Under the pieces are notes generated by a model. The model searched no databases and was not told the DNA's origin. It saw only the letters and a list, made by a program, of their open reading frames with translations. 64,000 nt of DNA from Trigonopsis variabilis (taxonomy: Eukaryota; Ascomycota; Trigonopsidomycetes; Trigonopsidales; Trigonopsidaceae): the NCBI GenBank assembly GCA_003707065.3, contig PPXM03000002.1:124001-188000 (forward strand). The letters run 5' to 3'. The translations under genes and the position numbers were made by a program. This document shows positions 51,596 through 63,010 of the stretch, one piece after another. Every line of letters starts with the position of its first letter. Position 1 is the stretch's first letter.

Positions 51596-53403
51596 ATGAT
51601 CCCTTTGGTAGCTTGGATACCATGGCTTGGTGTCATTTGTCTGGTCGCAGTTCTGTTATGGCTCGGGTGGTCTATGGTATGACGTTATGGCGTTCAATGA
51701 ACTAATCTCGAGATATCAAGCCTTCAGCGACCGCATGACCAAGATAAACTGGTTAATTTTATAATAGTCATTTGTTTATTTGCTTGCTTGGTGACGACTC
51801 TATTGATACCACTCGATGTTTCTCTAGTCAATTGGACCACCGATCGAACATTGGGGATAAAACAGCCATGGGTCACTCATGAGGTGGGTAGTAAAAATGT
51901 ATGAATACACCTAATACCCAGATAATTAAGCAGATACAATCTCATGTACGAACAGGTAAGGCTCTTGTCTGGATGGGAGATACTAACAGGTAGCTTATTA
52001 TGGTACTATGACCGATTTATGCGTCTAACCTGGTAGTTATATACTCTTTAGATTTGTTTGTCGTTTTAATAATGATTCCATTCGGATACTTTTGGTATGA
52101 AGAATCGGAAGCATTTGATCCTTCAGTGGGACAAAGAATCAAGAATACCCTCAAATATACAATTGGATTTATGATAGTCTTCTCTCTGTTGATTATAGTC
52201 GCCTTCCTATGGCCGCAGAACGGTAAATACGTTAATGACCCTGGGATTGGAGCCACAGTTATTTTCTTGACTGGAGTTTTCATGGGGCTGGGATTATTAG
52301 TTGCATTGTTTTATGGCTCAGCTGGTCTGGGACTAATACCTTCTCGCCTTGTTCGCTACGAGGACCTACCTGATTTAGCACAATCTTTTAGTCACCAAGG
52401 CCAGGCAGTTCCTACTACCAGCCAGATCGCTTTAGAGGCAAACCGGGAACAACAGAGAATGCTTGCTGGGAAATATCAGAGTCAGTCGAACCCATGGAGT
52501 GCCAGAGATCGTCGAAACTATGAGCGCCTTCAACGAGATGAGCGCACCTTAGTAAGAAAGACTAGGTTGGAAGAAAGAAGAAGGACAAGTTCATCTCAAT
52601 CGCCTTCACTGGTGACAAAGCTGTTTTCACCGCTGTCGAAACTATTTGGCATCCTTTCATTCTTTTTGATCTTGGTCATTCTTGTTTCGATGGGCACTTC
52701 AATATACTATCGCATTGCAGCATCTCAGTGCGCATCGAAATGTGGATACTTTGTGAAAGGTGGCTTTGCTAGTGGTTTTGATATTGTACTAGGCCTATGC
52801 CCCTTCCCAGTAGATGAAATCCTTTTCCTGATCATCGTCCTTTTCTTTGCTTTTGCCTTTGCCGTGGGAATCCAGCATTTTGGCATTCGACTTCTATGCC
52901 TGAAATTGTATGAGATACGCAAACGTGCTAGTGCTCCTCAAGGCCTACTAATGGGTATTGCGGCCCTGGTCATAGGAATAGTTGGTCTTAATTACACTAC
53001 TGTAACGGCTCTCGTTCCGAGGTACTCACATTTTGGAGATCAAATGATTTGCACGCATTCTGTCGGTGATTATGGGGAAGTTCTGGACTGCTCGGGGGAA
53101 TACCAGTCCTTTGTCAAACCATGTATGACAGCCAGTGCAATCTGTACTCCGACTGTTTTCTCGGGATTAGTGGACCGTATCAATGAGCTTTACCCGGTAA
53201 TCGGCACTATCCTGCTGTATTTACAGGCGGTGGTTATTGCATCTACTACTCTGTTTGTACTATGGTACATGAGTTTCGGAGAGAGACCTCAAATAGTTGA
53301 AGAAGATGAAGAAGATGAACCGCTGCTCGGATCCCAGCGAGGCTCAGGTACTAGCCAAGCTTGGGATCGACTGGCACGACGAGCACAGCAATTGGACAAT
53401 TAA
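51596..53403 (+). CDS. LMBD1: LMBD1-family lysosomal/vacuolar membrane protein (putative cobalamin exporter)
   Basis: Five exons, 51596..51676, 51728..51883, 51922..51955, 51994..52002 and 52037..53403, encode 548 residues. About nine hydrophobic segments are seen, starting with GVICLVAVLLWLGWSM, then FIIVICLFACLVTTLLIPLD, the conserved SLDLFVVLIMIPFGYFWYEE, and FLILVILVSMGTSIYY; a charged loop (~170-235) has ERLQRDERTLVRKTRLEERR, and the tail is acidic (EEDEEDEPLLG). The IPF-YFWYEE motif is the LMBD1/LMBR1 signature. Animal LMBD1 is needed for cobalamin release from lysosomes; transport by the fungal protein is inferred. The nine-nt exon 4 (residues 91-94, A-Y-Y-V) is needed for frame and for the family match. 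Confidence 0.9.
51994..52002 (+). other. LMBD1: Nine-nucleotide micro-exon of LMBD1
   Basis: Between a 38-nt intron (GTAAGG ... ACTAACAGGTAG) and a 34-nt intron (GTACTA ... GTCTAACCTGGTAG) only CTTATTATG is exonic. Joining gives VRTAYYVIYSLDLF, matching the fungal pattern TVVYYTLYSLDAVL; without it the YY part is lost. Confidence 0.7.
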
Positions 53404-53640
53404 TGACATTAAAAAATTATGATTGATGAAGCGCTATTTCTAGAAATTACGATTATGTAAGACATAGTAGCTAGTGTTGCTGGATAATTCCTAGAGTGAC
53501 TATGAATTCTTTAACTTTGGCAAGTGTTGGATCACAGATGAGAACATGCACCTAACAGGCCACACCAGATTCTATTACAATGCATCTACGGCAACGTCCT
53601 TTTTCCAAATAGAATGACGCAAGTTATATTGTAATGGACA

Positions 53641-54308
53641 TTAAGCTTCACCGATCTGCCGGACCCCATCTTTATCAACAACATGGACATAGCACCCTTT
53701 GAAATCAATCGGCATTCTAGTTTTGAGTTCCAAGAGACATTTGTTTAGTAATTCTTGAGCTTCAGCCAGATCCATGTCCTTTCTATGCCAACGATCTAAG
53801 GTCGCCAAGGAATAATAAGCAGCATAGCCATGGGCGCCGTAAGGAACACTGTCGCAAGCAGCTAAATAATCGACCCAATATAATTCCGGGCTTTCATCTT
53901 TATCATTCCATCCAGCAATAAGAAGATTCACTTGATAAGGTTTCTAAATAAGTTAGCTTCTGTTTAAGCCCTGATGGGCATACTCTACTCCGTAGACTCT
54001 CAGCAAGCTGTTGGCGAGTGAACGCCGCCACTGATTTCGGACTGAGGTCTCTTCCATTACGAATTCCGTATAATTGGATATTCGCTTGAATATACTCCGC
54101 AAATTGGACTATTCTGTTAGTTCTCCCTCAAATCAGATGGTTTTATACCTGTGTCTCCTGCTTCTCCAGTAAAGGCCACCACCGTATGAGGGTTCAACAC
54201 CCGTGTCTTATCATCGGTCGTCTTGAGAACTGTGATGCCTCGAACTGCACTCTTGGACGTCGCTAAAACAACTCCATTCTTATATGTGATGCCTAAGATG
54301 ATATCCAT
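53641..54308 (-). CDS. PRE1: 20S proteasome beta4 subunit (Pre1/PSMB2)
   Basis: Three exons, complement(53641..53943, 53984..54108, 54149..54308), encode 195 residues (yeast 198). Both introns are 40 nt; the first ends CTAACAGAATAG, and only the second AG avoids a stop. The protein begins [20 protein letters not shown] with no cleavable propeptide and no catalytic Thr1, as expected for the inactive beta4 subunit. [37 protein letters not shown] and [20 protein letters not shown] match the family. It belongs in the two inner beta rings of the 20S core. It is divergent from RRP9. Confidence 0.97.
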
Positions 54309-55162
54309 GTCGCAGAGGGTTGAATGATGGCAATCTCGACCGGGTTAGAGCAGAGCGTTACTGTGAATGGCGACGTAACTTGAACAAGGGCTCGCGAACA
54401 CGGCTCTAAAAGTGGGTTCTTGGTATATTTTATCATGGACTTTAGTAAATCGGCCTAGAATTCTAGTATAGTATCTTACGGGATATCATTTATTTAAAGC
54501 ATTACTCGTTTTACTTTAGTTTTCTAATTGTCTGTTGAAGGACTTTGCTAATTATCATTAAAGATAATACCCAGACCGGTTTTGGGGAAGCGTTATGAGA
54601 TTATTAGAAGTCTAAAGCCTGATCAGAACAAGATTATAGAATATCTTTCGGTCTGTCATATTGCACAGCGTAGGCAAGGCTTCTGCCTATGGTCATAATC
54701 GTGACTCTCGTTATATTATGTATATGTCTCCAGGGTTTACTTATCACCCGTTTTACTGAGATGGAAGCCTTACAAGTCATGAGATTTTCCTCTGCCAATA
54801 ATGTCTCTTGTGTGTTCAAAGTGAAGCATTCGCCTTACTTGGTCCGCATTAGATTATATAGAAATCAAGCGTACTGTTATCTCTGGTGTCAAAGTAGTGC
54901 AACTTTTTAGGGCAATGGAAGGAGTAATCCAGTCTCTATAGATCTACCAGTCTTAGGTAATCAAGGTCGAACATCGCCCTCTTCAGACTTTGGTTACAAT
55001 TAATAGTTTATGCACGAAGCAATAAGATACATAAATAAGTATCAAAACGTTAGCTTTCTGAGGTTCGATTAGCTTGGGCATACCCTCGCAGCAAATATTC
55101 GCAGTGTCCAGAGTCCACAGAGCCGTTACACATTATTCCTCCCAACAAAAAATTTCACCGCC
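54309..55162. other. Divergent promoter between PRE1 and RRP9
   Basis: About 850 bp, AT-rich. A TAGGCA/TGCCTA hairpin is near 54671-54689. No protein or known RNA was recognised. Confidence 0.45.
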
Positions 55163-56739
55163 ATGGCTAAAGAGCGGTTTTTCTCGACTCCTGGGCGGTC
55201 TAAAAAGCGATCCAGATCATCTGCTGGATTGAAAAAGGCAGCTAACGGAGATGCGAGTGAAAAGACCGAGAGATCTGTCAAAAAAGCTCGAGCAGACGAT
55301 GATATTCTTGCCAGTGATGAAGAAATTACATCGGAGGAAGAGCTAGAAGGAATAGAGGAACACGAAGGAATTGAAGAAAGTAGTGAATCCGAAGATGAAA
55401 CTACAGCCGACAAACGTCGCCGACTTGCTAAACAGTATTTAGAGAATCTTCAGACCGAGATGGGTAAGTCATAGAATGCTCTCTGTTGCATTTGTTTCGA
55501 TGAAAGACTAACGTTTCAGAAGAGACTGAGTTTGACGCAAAAGAAGTCGAGCAAGATCTATTGGCAGAAAGGTTACGACAAGATGTGGCTGAAAAAGGAG
55601 GTCGGATATATAATTTTGTAGGAGATCGATTGGGAGACCACACGGCAGCAACAAAGAAGATGCCATTGTTCATCACGGGTATAGCTTGCTGCTATCCTTA
55701 TGCCTACACGGTATCAAAGGAAATGGTGCTCACCAAGTGGAATATTGCCAGTCCACTGACTGGCGGTCATGAGTTCAAGAAATTATTACATACACGAGGA
55801 GTCAGGAACGCAGACCCATCATTCGAGGGACATTTGGACGATATTTTATGCATCGCTGTTAGTAGTTCGGGGAAGTTCGTTGCGACAGGAGGAAAAGATC
55901 ATCGCATTATCATATGGCATGGAGACAATTTGGCGCTGTTGAGAGTGTTTACGCAGCATCGCGATCAAATCACAGGGTTAGCATTCCAGCGCGATTCCCA
56001 CAATCTTTTTTCATCCTCGGCTGATCGAACCGTGAAATGCTGGGCGCTGGATAGTCTGGCTTATACTGAGACTTTATTCGGCCACCAAGAAGCGCTTACA
56101 GGTATAGATGCTCCCACCAGTGAACGGTGTGTGACGGTAGGCGGGCGAGATCGAACTGCTCGACTGTGGAAGATTGCTGAAGAGTCCCAGCTAGTCTTCC
56201 GTGGAGGAACAACCGCTCCTGCCGAGAACGGGCAACGGTATGCTGAAGGAAGCATTGATTGTATTGCCATGCTGGATAATCAGCTCTTTGTCACTGGATC
56301 CGATAACGGGTCAATCACACTATGGACTGTCAAAAGGAAGAAGCCCGTGTATATTGTTCCAGTGGCTCATGGTTTAGAGGACCCTTTAGATCCTCAGTCC
56401 TATTCAGCCGAGCAGAACCAGCTTGAGGTTGTCGCTCCTCCTCCTCAGCCCAGATGGATAACCTCTGTTCGTGCTATGCCAGGAAGCGACGTTTTTGTCA
56501 CCGGGTCCTGGGATGGGGCCGTCCGGATCTGGAAACTGTGGGATAATCAGCGAGGATTCGATCTAGTCAAAGTAATTGATGGTCTCAAAGGTGCAGTCGT
56601 GGGTCTGTCTGTCTTCGAGGCAAATAAAAAACTATGCATAGCTGCAGCGACTTCTCGTGAGTTATCCTACGGGCGATTTATCAAAGTTAAAGGGGGCAAG
56701 AATGCTCTGAGATGCATTTCGGTCGACTATAACAGATAA
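55163..56739 (+). CDS. RRP9: U3 snoRNP WD40 protein Rrp9 (U3-55K)
   Basis: Two exons, 55163..55463 and 55520..56739, encode 506 residues. A 56-nt intron (GTAAGT ... GACTAACGTTTCAG) joins LENLQTEM to EETEFDAKEVEQDL. The acidic, Lys-rich N-terminus (DEEITSEEELEGIEEHEG) is followed by the conserved ERLRQDVAEKGGRIYNF region and about six WD repeats, for example FEGHLDDILCIAVSSSGKFV, TGGKDHRIIIW, DRTVKCW, DRTARLW, SDNGSITLWTV, WDGAVRIWKL. Rrp9 binds the U3 B/C motif and acts in 18S rRNA processing in the nucleolus. Confidence 0.96.
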
Positions 56740-56932
56740 TGTATATTATGTATTTCTAGGGATTTTGAAGCGATTCTGTTAGTAGACAGGGGTTCACTCT
56801 GTAGTATCATTAACCGGGTGGAGATCCATGGAGATAGGGCCGGGTTACAAAACACCGTCCAAAAGTATCGATACAACCCACACTTGCTATCGAAATAATC
56901 CCCGCTCTTGTCACCCTCGACCCCACTTGACA

Positions 56933-57685
56933 ATGTCATCTACGTTCAAGAGATTTAATAAATTCCTGTTTTCAAAGGACTTTTTGAGGTAAGTTCAGTA
57001 TTTACGTTAATGTGGTCGTGCGGAGCGGGTTGCGTTTGTGTCAGACAAAGCTGGTTGAGCAAAATTTCCTTGGTATCTATCTATCGAGCCCCCCCCACAC
57101 AGCTAAACTTTTTAGTGAATAGTAATGCTGACTTGATAGATGTAAGTTTGATTGATATCATAGGCTTGGATATATACATATGGGAGAATTGGATCACAAT
57201 TGAGTCTTGAAGGCGAGATTTTGCACGAGTGCAGATGCTCAAGGGCATTCAGTCGTGTGCTACTTGTCCAGAGAGCCTTTTGGGATTCCTTGGAGATATA
57301 TCACAAGCGACTGTTTGATCAATACTAACGATAGATATCTGCTCGACTCATTTCTGGGGTATTGTTGCCTTTAGGGTTTTACTGACTTGGAGGTCCGGTG
57401 TCTAACTTCGGAATTCCTTTAGCGGCTGTCCTCGACACACAAAAGAGCCCTGACCTTATTTCAGGTCCAATGACCGGATCTCTGATTGTTTACTCTTTGG
57501 TTTTCATGAGATATTCGATGGCTGTGACTCCTAAAAATTACCTGCTTTTCTTATGTCACTTCACCAACGAATGCGCTCAGCTGGTCCAAGGCTACCGATT
57601 CGTTCGCTTCCAGTACGACAAAGAAAAGGATCTCAAAATACGTGAATCAGGCCTGACGGCAGGAACGGCGGCTGGTTCTGCTTGA
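56933..57685 (+). CDS. MPC1: Mitochondrial pyruvate carrier subunit Mpc1
   Basis: My model has exons 56933..56988, 57140..57141, 57335..57358 and 57393..57685, 124 residues. Exon 1 encodes FNKFLFSKDFL; exon 3 gives (Y)ICSTHFWG and exon 4 GPVSNFGIPLAAVLDTQKSP, DLISGPMTGSLIVYSLVFMR, YSMAVTPKNYLLFLCHFTNE, CAQLVQGYRFVRFQY, a near-complete Mpc1. The frame between exon 1 and the CSTHFWG block is two nt short unless the AT at 57140-57141, which has an acceptor GATAG before it and GTAAGT after it, is kept; then SKDFLRYICSTHFWG matches family SKDFRDYLMSTHFWG. Mpc1 forms the inner-membrane pyruvate carrier with a second MPC subunit. The two upstream introns, 151 and 193 nt, are unusually long. Confidence 0.9.
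57140..57141 (+). other. MPC1: Two-nucleotide micro-exon (AT) of MPC1
   Basis: The sequence GCTGACTTGATAG/AT/GTAAGTTTG places a full branch site and acceptor directly before, and a consensus donor directly after, the two bases. It completes codon 19 (AGA, Arg) and starts codon 20 (TAT, Tyr). The only other way to close the frame would be a non-GT donor. Confidence 0.55.
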
Positions 57686-57756
57686 AGATCTTTCAAAAAC
57701 CACAATTAAGTCACTCTTAAACAGTTACAGAAATCAATTAAATTTACACCTTAATC

Positions 57757-58599
57757 TTATTGTTTCTGGAGCTTCGTTTCCCTAGGTTCCGTATACAGCA
57801 CCCTTCCTACTTGGCCAATACAGACCGAGCTAAGGAAAAGCACGCTGGCCATACTGGCCACGACTGCAATGTAATCATCCTGAGCGCCGTTGGCTCCAAA
57901 CAACCCCACGCTGGCCCATAAGACGGCCAAAAGAAACCCGTTGACCGTGGCATCAAATATCCACCATGCCATGATGTTAAACATGACAAGCGACAATGCC
58001 AATTGTGCTGCTGATGCCCACTGTAGATGCCTGATCCCATAGGCGATGCCTACAAACGCACATGTACTCTTGACCACTCTTGACCACTGAAGTCGGGTAT
58101 TCTTGCCCCGGATTCCCCCTGCAGGGAACGCCTGATCAAGAATAGGAAGCATTGTACCCAAAACTACCGCAAATAAACCCCAAGAAATGCCTTGGTTACC
58201 GAATTGAAAGACAGCATCAGCAATTCGGCTCCTGTCACGCAGCCGTGAAGCTGCCCCACTATAAGCAAGACCAACCATGAAAAGGATGACCGAGCGAAAG
58301 CAAACAACACCAACCTTCGAGAAAAACCCGGTCGAAGAATCCTCAAAGACATTAGAAAGGGATCGTTGGTGACTTCGCAAAGGAGATGGATCGTAGCCGA
58401 GCCTTGTCCCTGGAATTCGTGATGACTCTGTACCTTGCGAATGAGGGATTAAATCTTCTCGTCGCCGTGGCCGAGGGATAGAAGCATCATTGAGATCTGA
58501 CAGGCCTGCAGCAGATCCAAAGAAACCAAAAAGAGCTCCTCGAGCAATAGAAGCGGACGACTGTGACCGGGAGAGATCAGGCCTATCGGGACCAGACAT
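57757..58599 (-). CDS. INS1: INSIG-family ER membrane protein
   Basis: One exon, 280 codons. The first ~95 residues are Ser/Arg-rich and disordered (phospho-sites likely). Six hydrophobic segments follow from ~100 (VVCFRSVILFMVGLAYSGAA, GISWGLFAVVLGTMLPILD, FVGIAYGIRHLQWASAAQLAL, AWWIFDATVNGFLLAVLWAS, DYIAVVASMASVLFLSSVCI). The block TRLQWSRVVKSTCAFVGIAYG is equivalent to INSIG (R..LEW..V.R..A.FVGIN), and WWIFDATVNGF to WWTFDRSRSGF. INSIGs retain SREBP-SCAP or HMG-CoA reductase in the ER in response to sterols; in S. pombe Ins1 controls Hmg1. ERG2 is also in this window, but not linked. Confidence 0.85.
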   Translation of the reverse strand: MSGPDRPDLSRSQSSASIARGALFGFFGSAAGLSDLNDASIPRPRRREDLIPHSQGTESSRIPGTRLGYDPSPLRSHQRSLSNVFEDSSTGFFSKVGVVCFRSVILFMVGLAYSGAASRLRDRSRIADAVFQFGNQGISWGLFAVVLGTMLPILDQAFPAGGIRGKNTRLQWSRVVKSTCAFVGIAYGIRHLQWASAAQLALSLVMFNIMAWWIFDATVNGFLLAVLWASVGLFGANGAQDDYIAVVASMASVLFLSSVCIGQVGRVLYTEPRETKLQKQ

Positions 58600-58796
58600 G
58601 ATAGATATTAATAATTTTAATCTGAAATATGACCTTGAAAATCAAACAAATGACCAAAAAAGTGTCTTGCTATAATGTTGAAAGGGTCACAATTACAGAG
58701 AAGAGAGTGTTTGAGGCTACATTGTCACCACCCCGCCGTTGCTTAGTGGTGAGGAGACTCTAGTCGTGTGAGGCCAAGCGCCAAACAGGGCACAGT

Positions 58797-59030
58797 CTAA
58801 TACGAATTAGGGCCACGATTGTCGAGAAAGGCGCCTATATATCTTGGGACAGTGAGTTGAAACTGAGCATTCGACTGTAGACGAATCCCCCAGCGATAAG
58901 TGGGTTCCTCGAGTCGATAGTAAGAAAAATGGGCTGATCCGCCCCAGAATAAGTAGCTATAGAGAGAGAGAAACCAAATACATAACGATGATTTCGAAGG
59001 ATCAAGTGATAACTGTTTTATAGTAGCCAT
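58797..59030 (-). CDS. Small hypothetical protein (77 aa)
   Basis: A 77-codon frame from an ATG, with MATIKQLSLDPSKSS, a short hydrophobic stretch (SLCIWFLSLYSYLFWGG) and a polar C-terminus. No family was recognised. An alternative splice within it (GTATTT...CTATAG) would only be 25 nt and lacks a branch site, so I leave the frame unspliced. Could be chance. Confidence 0.3.
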   Translation of the reverse strand: MATIKQLSLDPSKSSLCIWFLSLYSYLFWGGSAHFSYYRLEEPTYRWGIRLQSNAQFQLTVPRYIGAFLDNRGPNSY

Positions 59031-59203
59031 TCGTCACAAGGGGACGAGAGCCCAGGACTTAAAGGCGGGTTAAGAGGTACCACTGAATAATGCCACATTG
59101 ATATATACATCTTTAACTGGGGATAGCGTTCAACATTCCCGGGGAAAGGTCTAGTCAAAAGCCACGACAGTTCTGGTATGTCACCGATATGCTACTCCAA
59201 GGG

Positions 59204-59458
59204 TCAGCTACTTGGCTCTCTCGAGGCTTCTTTGTCTTTCTCAATTTCCTTGTCAAGCACTTGTATCTTATGCTTCTCTTCTAGCTTCGATTGAAAGAAA
59301 TAGTCGGAGAACTCTAGACCCATGTAGGCCACTCCCATTGTGACCATACAGACAAATACCTTGGAAGTCTGAGGTAGTGATGTGTATATACCCCATATAC
59401 TGCTCATCTTGTTGCCCTTGGGCGGGGTAAAAGTTTTGCTCGACTTTTTAACGGCCAT
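59204..59458 (-). CDS. Small single-pass membrane protein (84 aa)
   Basis: An ATG-started frame of 84 codons. A basic N-terminus (MAVKKSSKTFTPPKGNK) precedes SLPQTSKVFVCMVTMGVAY, a likely membrane segment at ~33-50, then FSDYFFQSKLEEKHKIQVLD and KEIEKDKEASR, a charged coiled-coil-like tail. The layout (IW..Y.SLP.TSK then one TM and a Lys/Glu tail) is like small conserved fungal mitochondrial membrane proteins, but I cannot name it. It lies between two genes in the same dense region and looks intact. Confidence 0.55.
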   Translation of the reverse strand: MAVKKSSKTFTPPKGNKMSSIWGIYTSLPQTSKVFVCMVTMGVAYMGLEFSDYFFQSKLEEKHKIQVLDKEIEKDKEASREPSS

Positions 59459-60257
59459 TGGAAGCAGACTGCTAACAAGGATGACGATGGATTTAACTGG
59501 TATCGTTGGGAGAAAGGCACCAACGACAGAGTGCGATCAAGTTTACCATGCTAGTCGCAGACTGTCTTCACATATGAGCATAATAAATATCGGTTGAGGC
59601 CGTTTAACTCACTTTACATTCTAAATGAGGCCTACTGGTATAAACTAGTGGATCACAGTTTGGATCAAATACATGGAGCATTCATCTTAGTGCCATAAAA
59701 GTGAAAACTCCTTGCAAAGGTTTAAAGGATGATCATAATTGGGAATAAAATATTTATTCCAGTCTAATAGGGGGGCCTATCTAATTCTAATTGGACTCTG
59801 GTTGGCTTTGAATCCTCTTGCGTGTAATTGGCTATGGATGCTCTATAGCTTAACCTAAATACTAGAAAAGAAGTGGATCTTAACATATTACCAATGCTAT
59901 GAAAGAAATGACTATTTCTTCAAGTGAGTCGATCAACATGCATATCCAGGACTGCCCTTTTGGTGTCCAAGACAGGCATTTCGAACTTGGAATTGAGTTC
60001 CATTTTTTTGGACTTGATGTAAACTTGTAGCCCCAAAAACATTCTATTACTTTTCTTTATCAAGTATTTGGACATGTTGATGATCTCAGATATCCCAATC
60101 CCATCCGTACTTCGTCTTGTATCATCGCCGCTCCAGGACCTCCAACCTTGACCATAAACGTCCGATCTCAATTGTGGGCCTCTATCATTAATTTTACTGC
60201 CCCCTCAACAAGTGCTGACTCGAGGACGCGGTCAGGCATCTCCAGTTTGGCCTGCCA
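59459..60257. other. Intergenic region between small membrane protein gene and NUR1
   Basis: About 800 bp; a minus-strand frame at 59920-60171 has no ATG start and no motif. No RNA gene was recognised. Confidence 0.5.
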
Positions 60258-61349
60258 ATGAAAGCTCATAAAAACGTCAAGAAGCAATCATTACTGTCCA
60301 AAATCAAGAGCCTCCCTGGTGATTTATTTTTACAGGTGAATGAGCAGTTTGAATTGGTCGACTGGAATTCCATCTCGCCCTCGGTTCCAAGAACGTTGGG
60401 TCTAGCAGGCTTGATTGTGTTGATTCTTTCTAGGTTTCTGGCTGAGACAGTTCTGGAACCTCGGTCTGAAGAAGAGCTATTCTTATCGTACTCTTCTCAA
60501 GATACATATAGAGCTTTCCAACAATTAGGGCAGTTGGATTCAGAGTCATGGTTTTCGAGGAGATTTTGGCACAGAGTGACAGGTTCGACTGCCTTTGCTC
60601 TTTTTGCGGGGTCGGTAGCGAATGCGGTCTACGTGATGAGGAAAGGAAAACCTTATATCTTTTTTGGAGCTGATGAAGTACAACATCAAGAAGATGAACG
60701 GTTGGAAGAAGAATGGGAACTCGGCGGGGGCCTACCACGAGGGTACCTGAGTGCAGCTTGGTCTCCTTTATTGAATTTTCTGAGACTGTTTGAATCATTA
60801 ATTATATGGAACCGCGAACCTGAGATGGTAACTGACTACTGGCAGTTTAAAATCTGGGATCCTCCTTTATTTGGTCTCCGACTTTTCGAGACATTTTCCC
60901 CTCTTCACACTTTCCTACTTTATTTTATGCCTCTATCTTTACCAGCATCTGCTATTTTTTGTTTGCTTATTTTTCTAGTTCTGCTATCAGGGTTCCTGGG
61001 CCTTATCATTGAACAATTTCTATGTCTTATGCGCGATAAGGAGACTCTTCATAAGGAATTCATTGCTGAGTATGATGCTAAGGTCGTCCGTCCAAACTTG
61101 TCCTTGCCTACCCGAGATGCCAAAGTAGGCGATGGTTCTGCGGAATTTTTCAACCCTACCACAAGAAGACTATTCAAAGTCTCAAGTCACGTTCCAGCAA
61201 GGCCAACCGATGCTCTGGCGACGGCTTATTCATCTCCTGGTACTCCCCAACATCTAGAAGACGGAATTAGGAGAACATCATGGGTCAGAATGTCGAGTCC
61301 TGCGCGATCAGAGACTGATAGTCCGTCGTTCCGAAGGAGACGGATCTGA
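60258..61349 (+). CDS. NUR1: Nuclear rim protein Nur1
   Basis: One exon, 363 codons. Membrane segments are at ~47-63 (LGLAGLIVLILSRFLAE) and ~215-255 (PASAIFCLLIFLVLLSGFLG then LIIEQF), with the family block TDYWQFKIWDPPLFGLRLFE and SPLHTFLLYFMPLSLPASA, followed by KEFIAEYDAKVVRPNL. The C-terminus is Ser/Pro/Arg-rich. Nur1, with Heh1/Src1, anchors rDNA and silent chromatin at the inner nuclear membrane. The match is good over the central region; the tail is lineage-specific. Confidence 0.87.
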   Translation: MKAHKNVKKQSLLSKIKSLPGDLFLQVNEQFELVDWNSISPSVPRTLGLAGLIVLILSRFLAETVLEPRSEEELFLSYSSQDTYRAFQQLGQLDSESWFSRRFWHRVTGSTAFALFAGSVANAVYVMRKGKPYIFFGADEVQHQEDERLEEEWELGGGLPRGYLSAAWSPLLNFLRLFESLIIWNREPEMVTDYWQFKIWDPPLFGLRLFETFSPLHTFLLYFMPLSLPASAIFCLLIFLVLLSGFLGLIIEQFLCLMRDKETLHKEFIAEYDAKVVRPNLSLPTRDAKVGDGSAEFFNPTTRRLFKVSSHVPARPTDALATAYSSPGTPQHLEDGIRRTSWVRMSSPARSETDSPSFRRRRI

Positions 61350-61534
61350 TGAGTGTACCTGAAGCTAAAGGAGCTGAAGGGAATTTTACGATCTCAGGAA
61401 ATCTTTCTGGGCGGACATGTGAAAATTACATGGAGAGGACTAGAGTCGAACACTGCTAGGCGGTGACGACCACTAGGTTTTGAGCGGTTTAATCATTTTG
61501 TATTCATAGCTGTAACATAGTACTAAAGACATTA

Positions 61535-63010
<1,476 letters not shown>

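Noticed and set aside
58725-58800. tRNA-like A box (GCTTAGTGGTGAGGA)
   Set aside because: No B box (GGTTCGANTCC) follows and no cloverleaf can be drawn.
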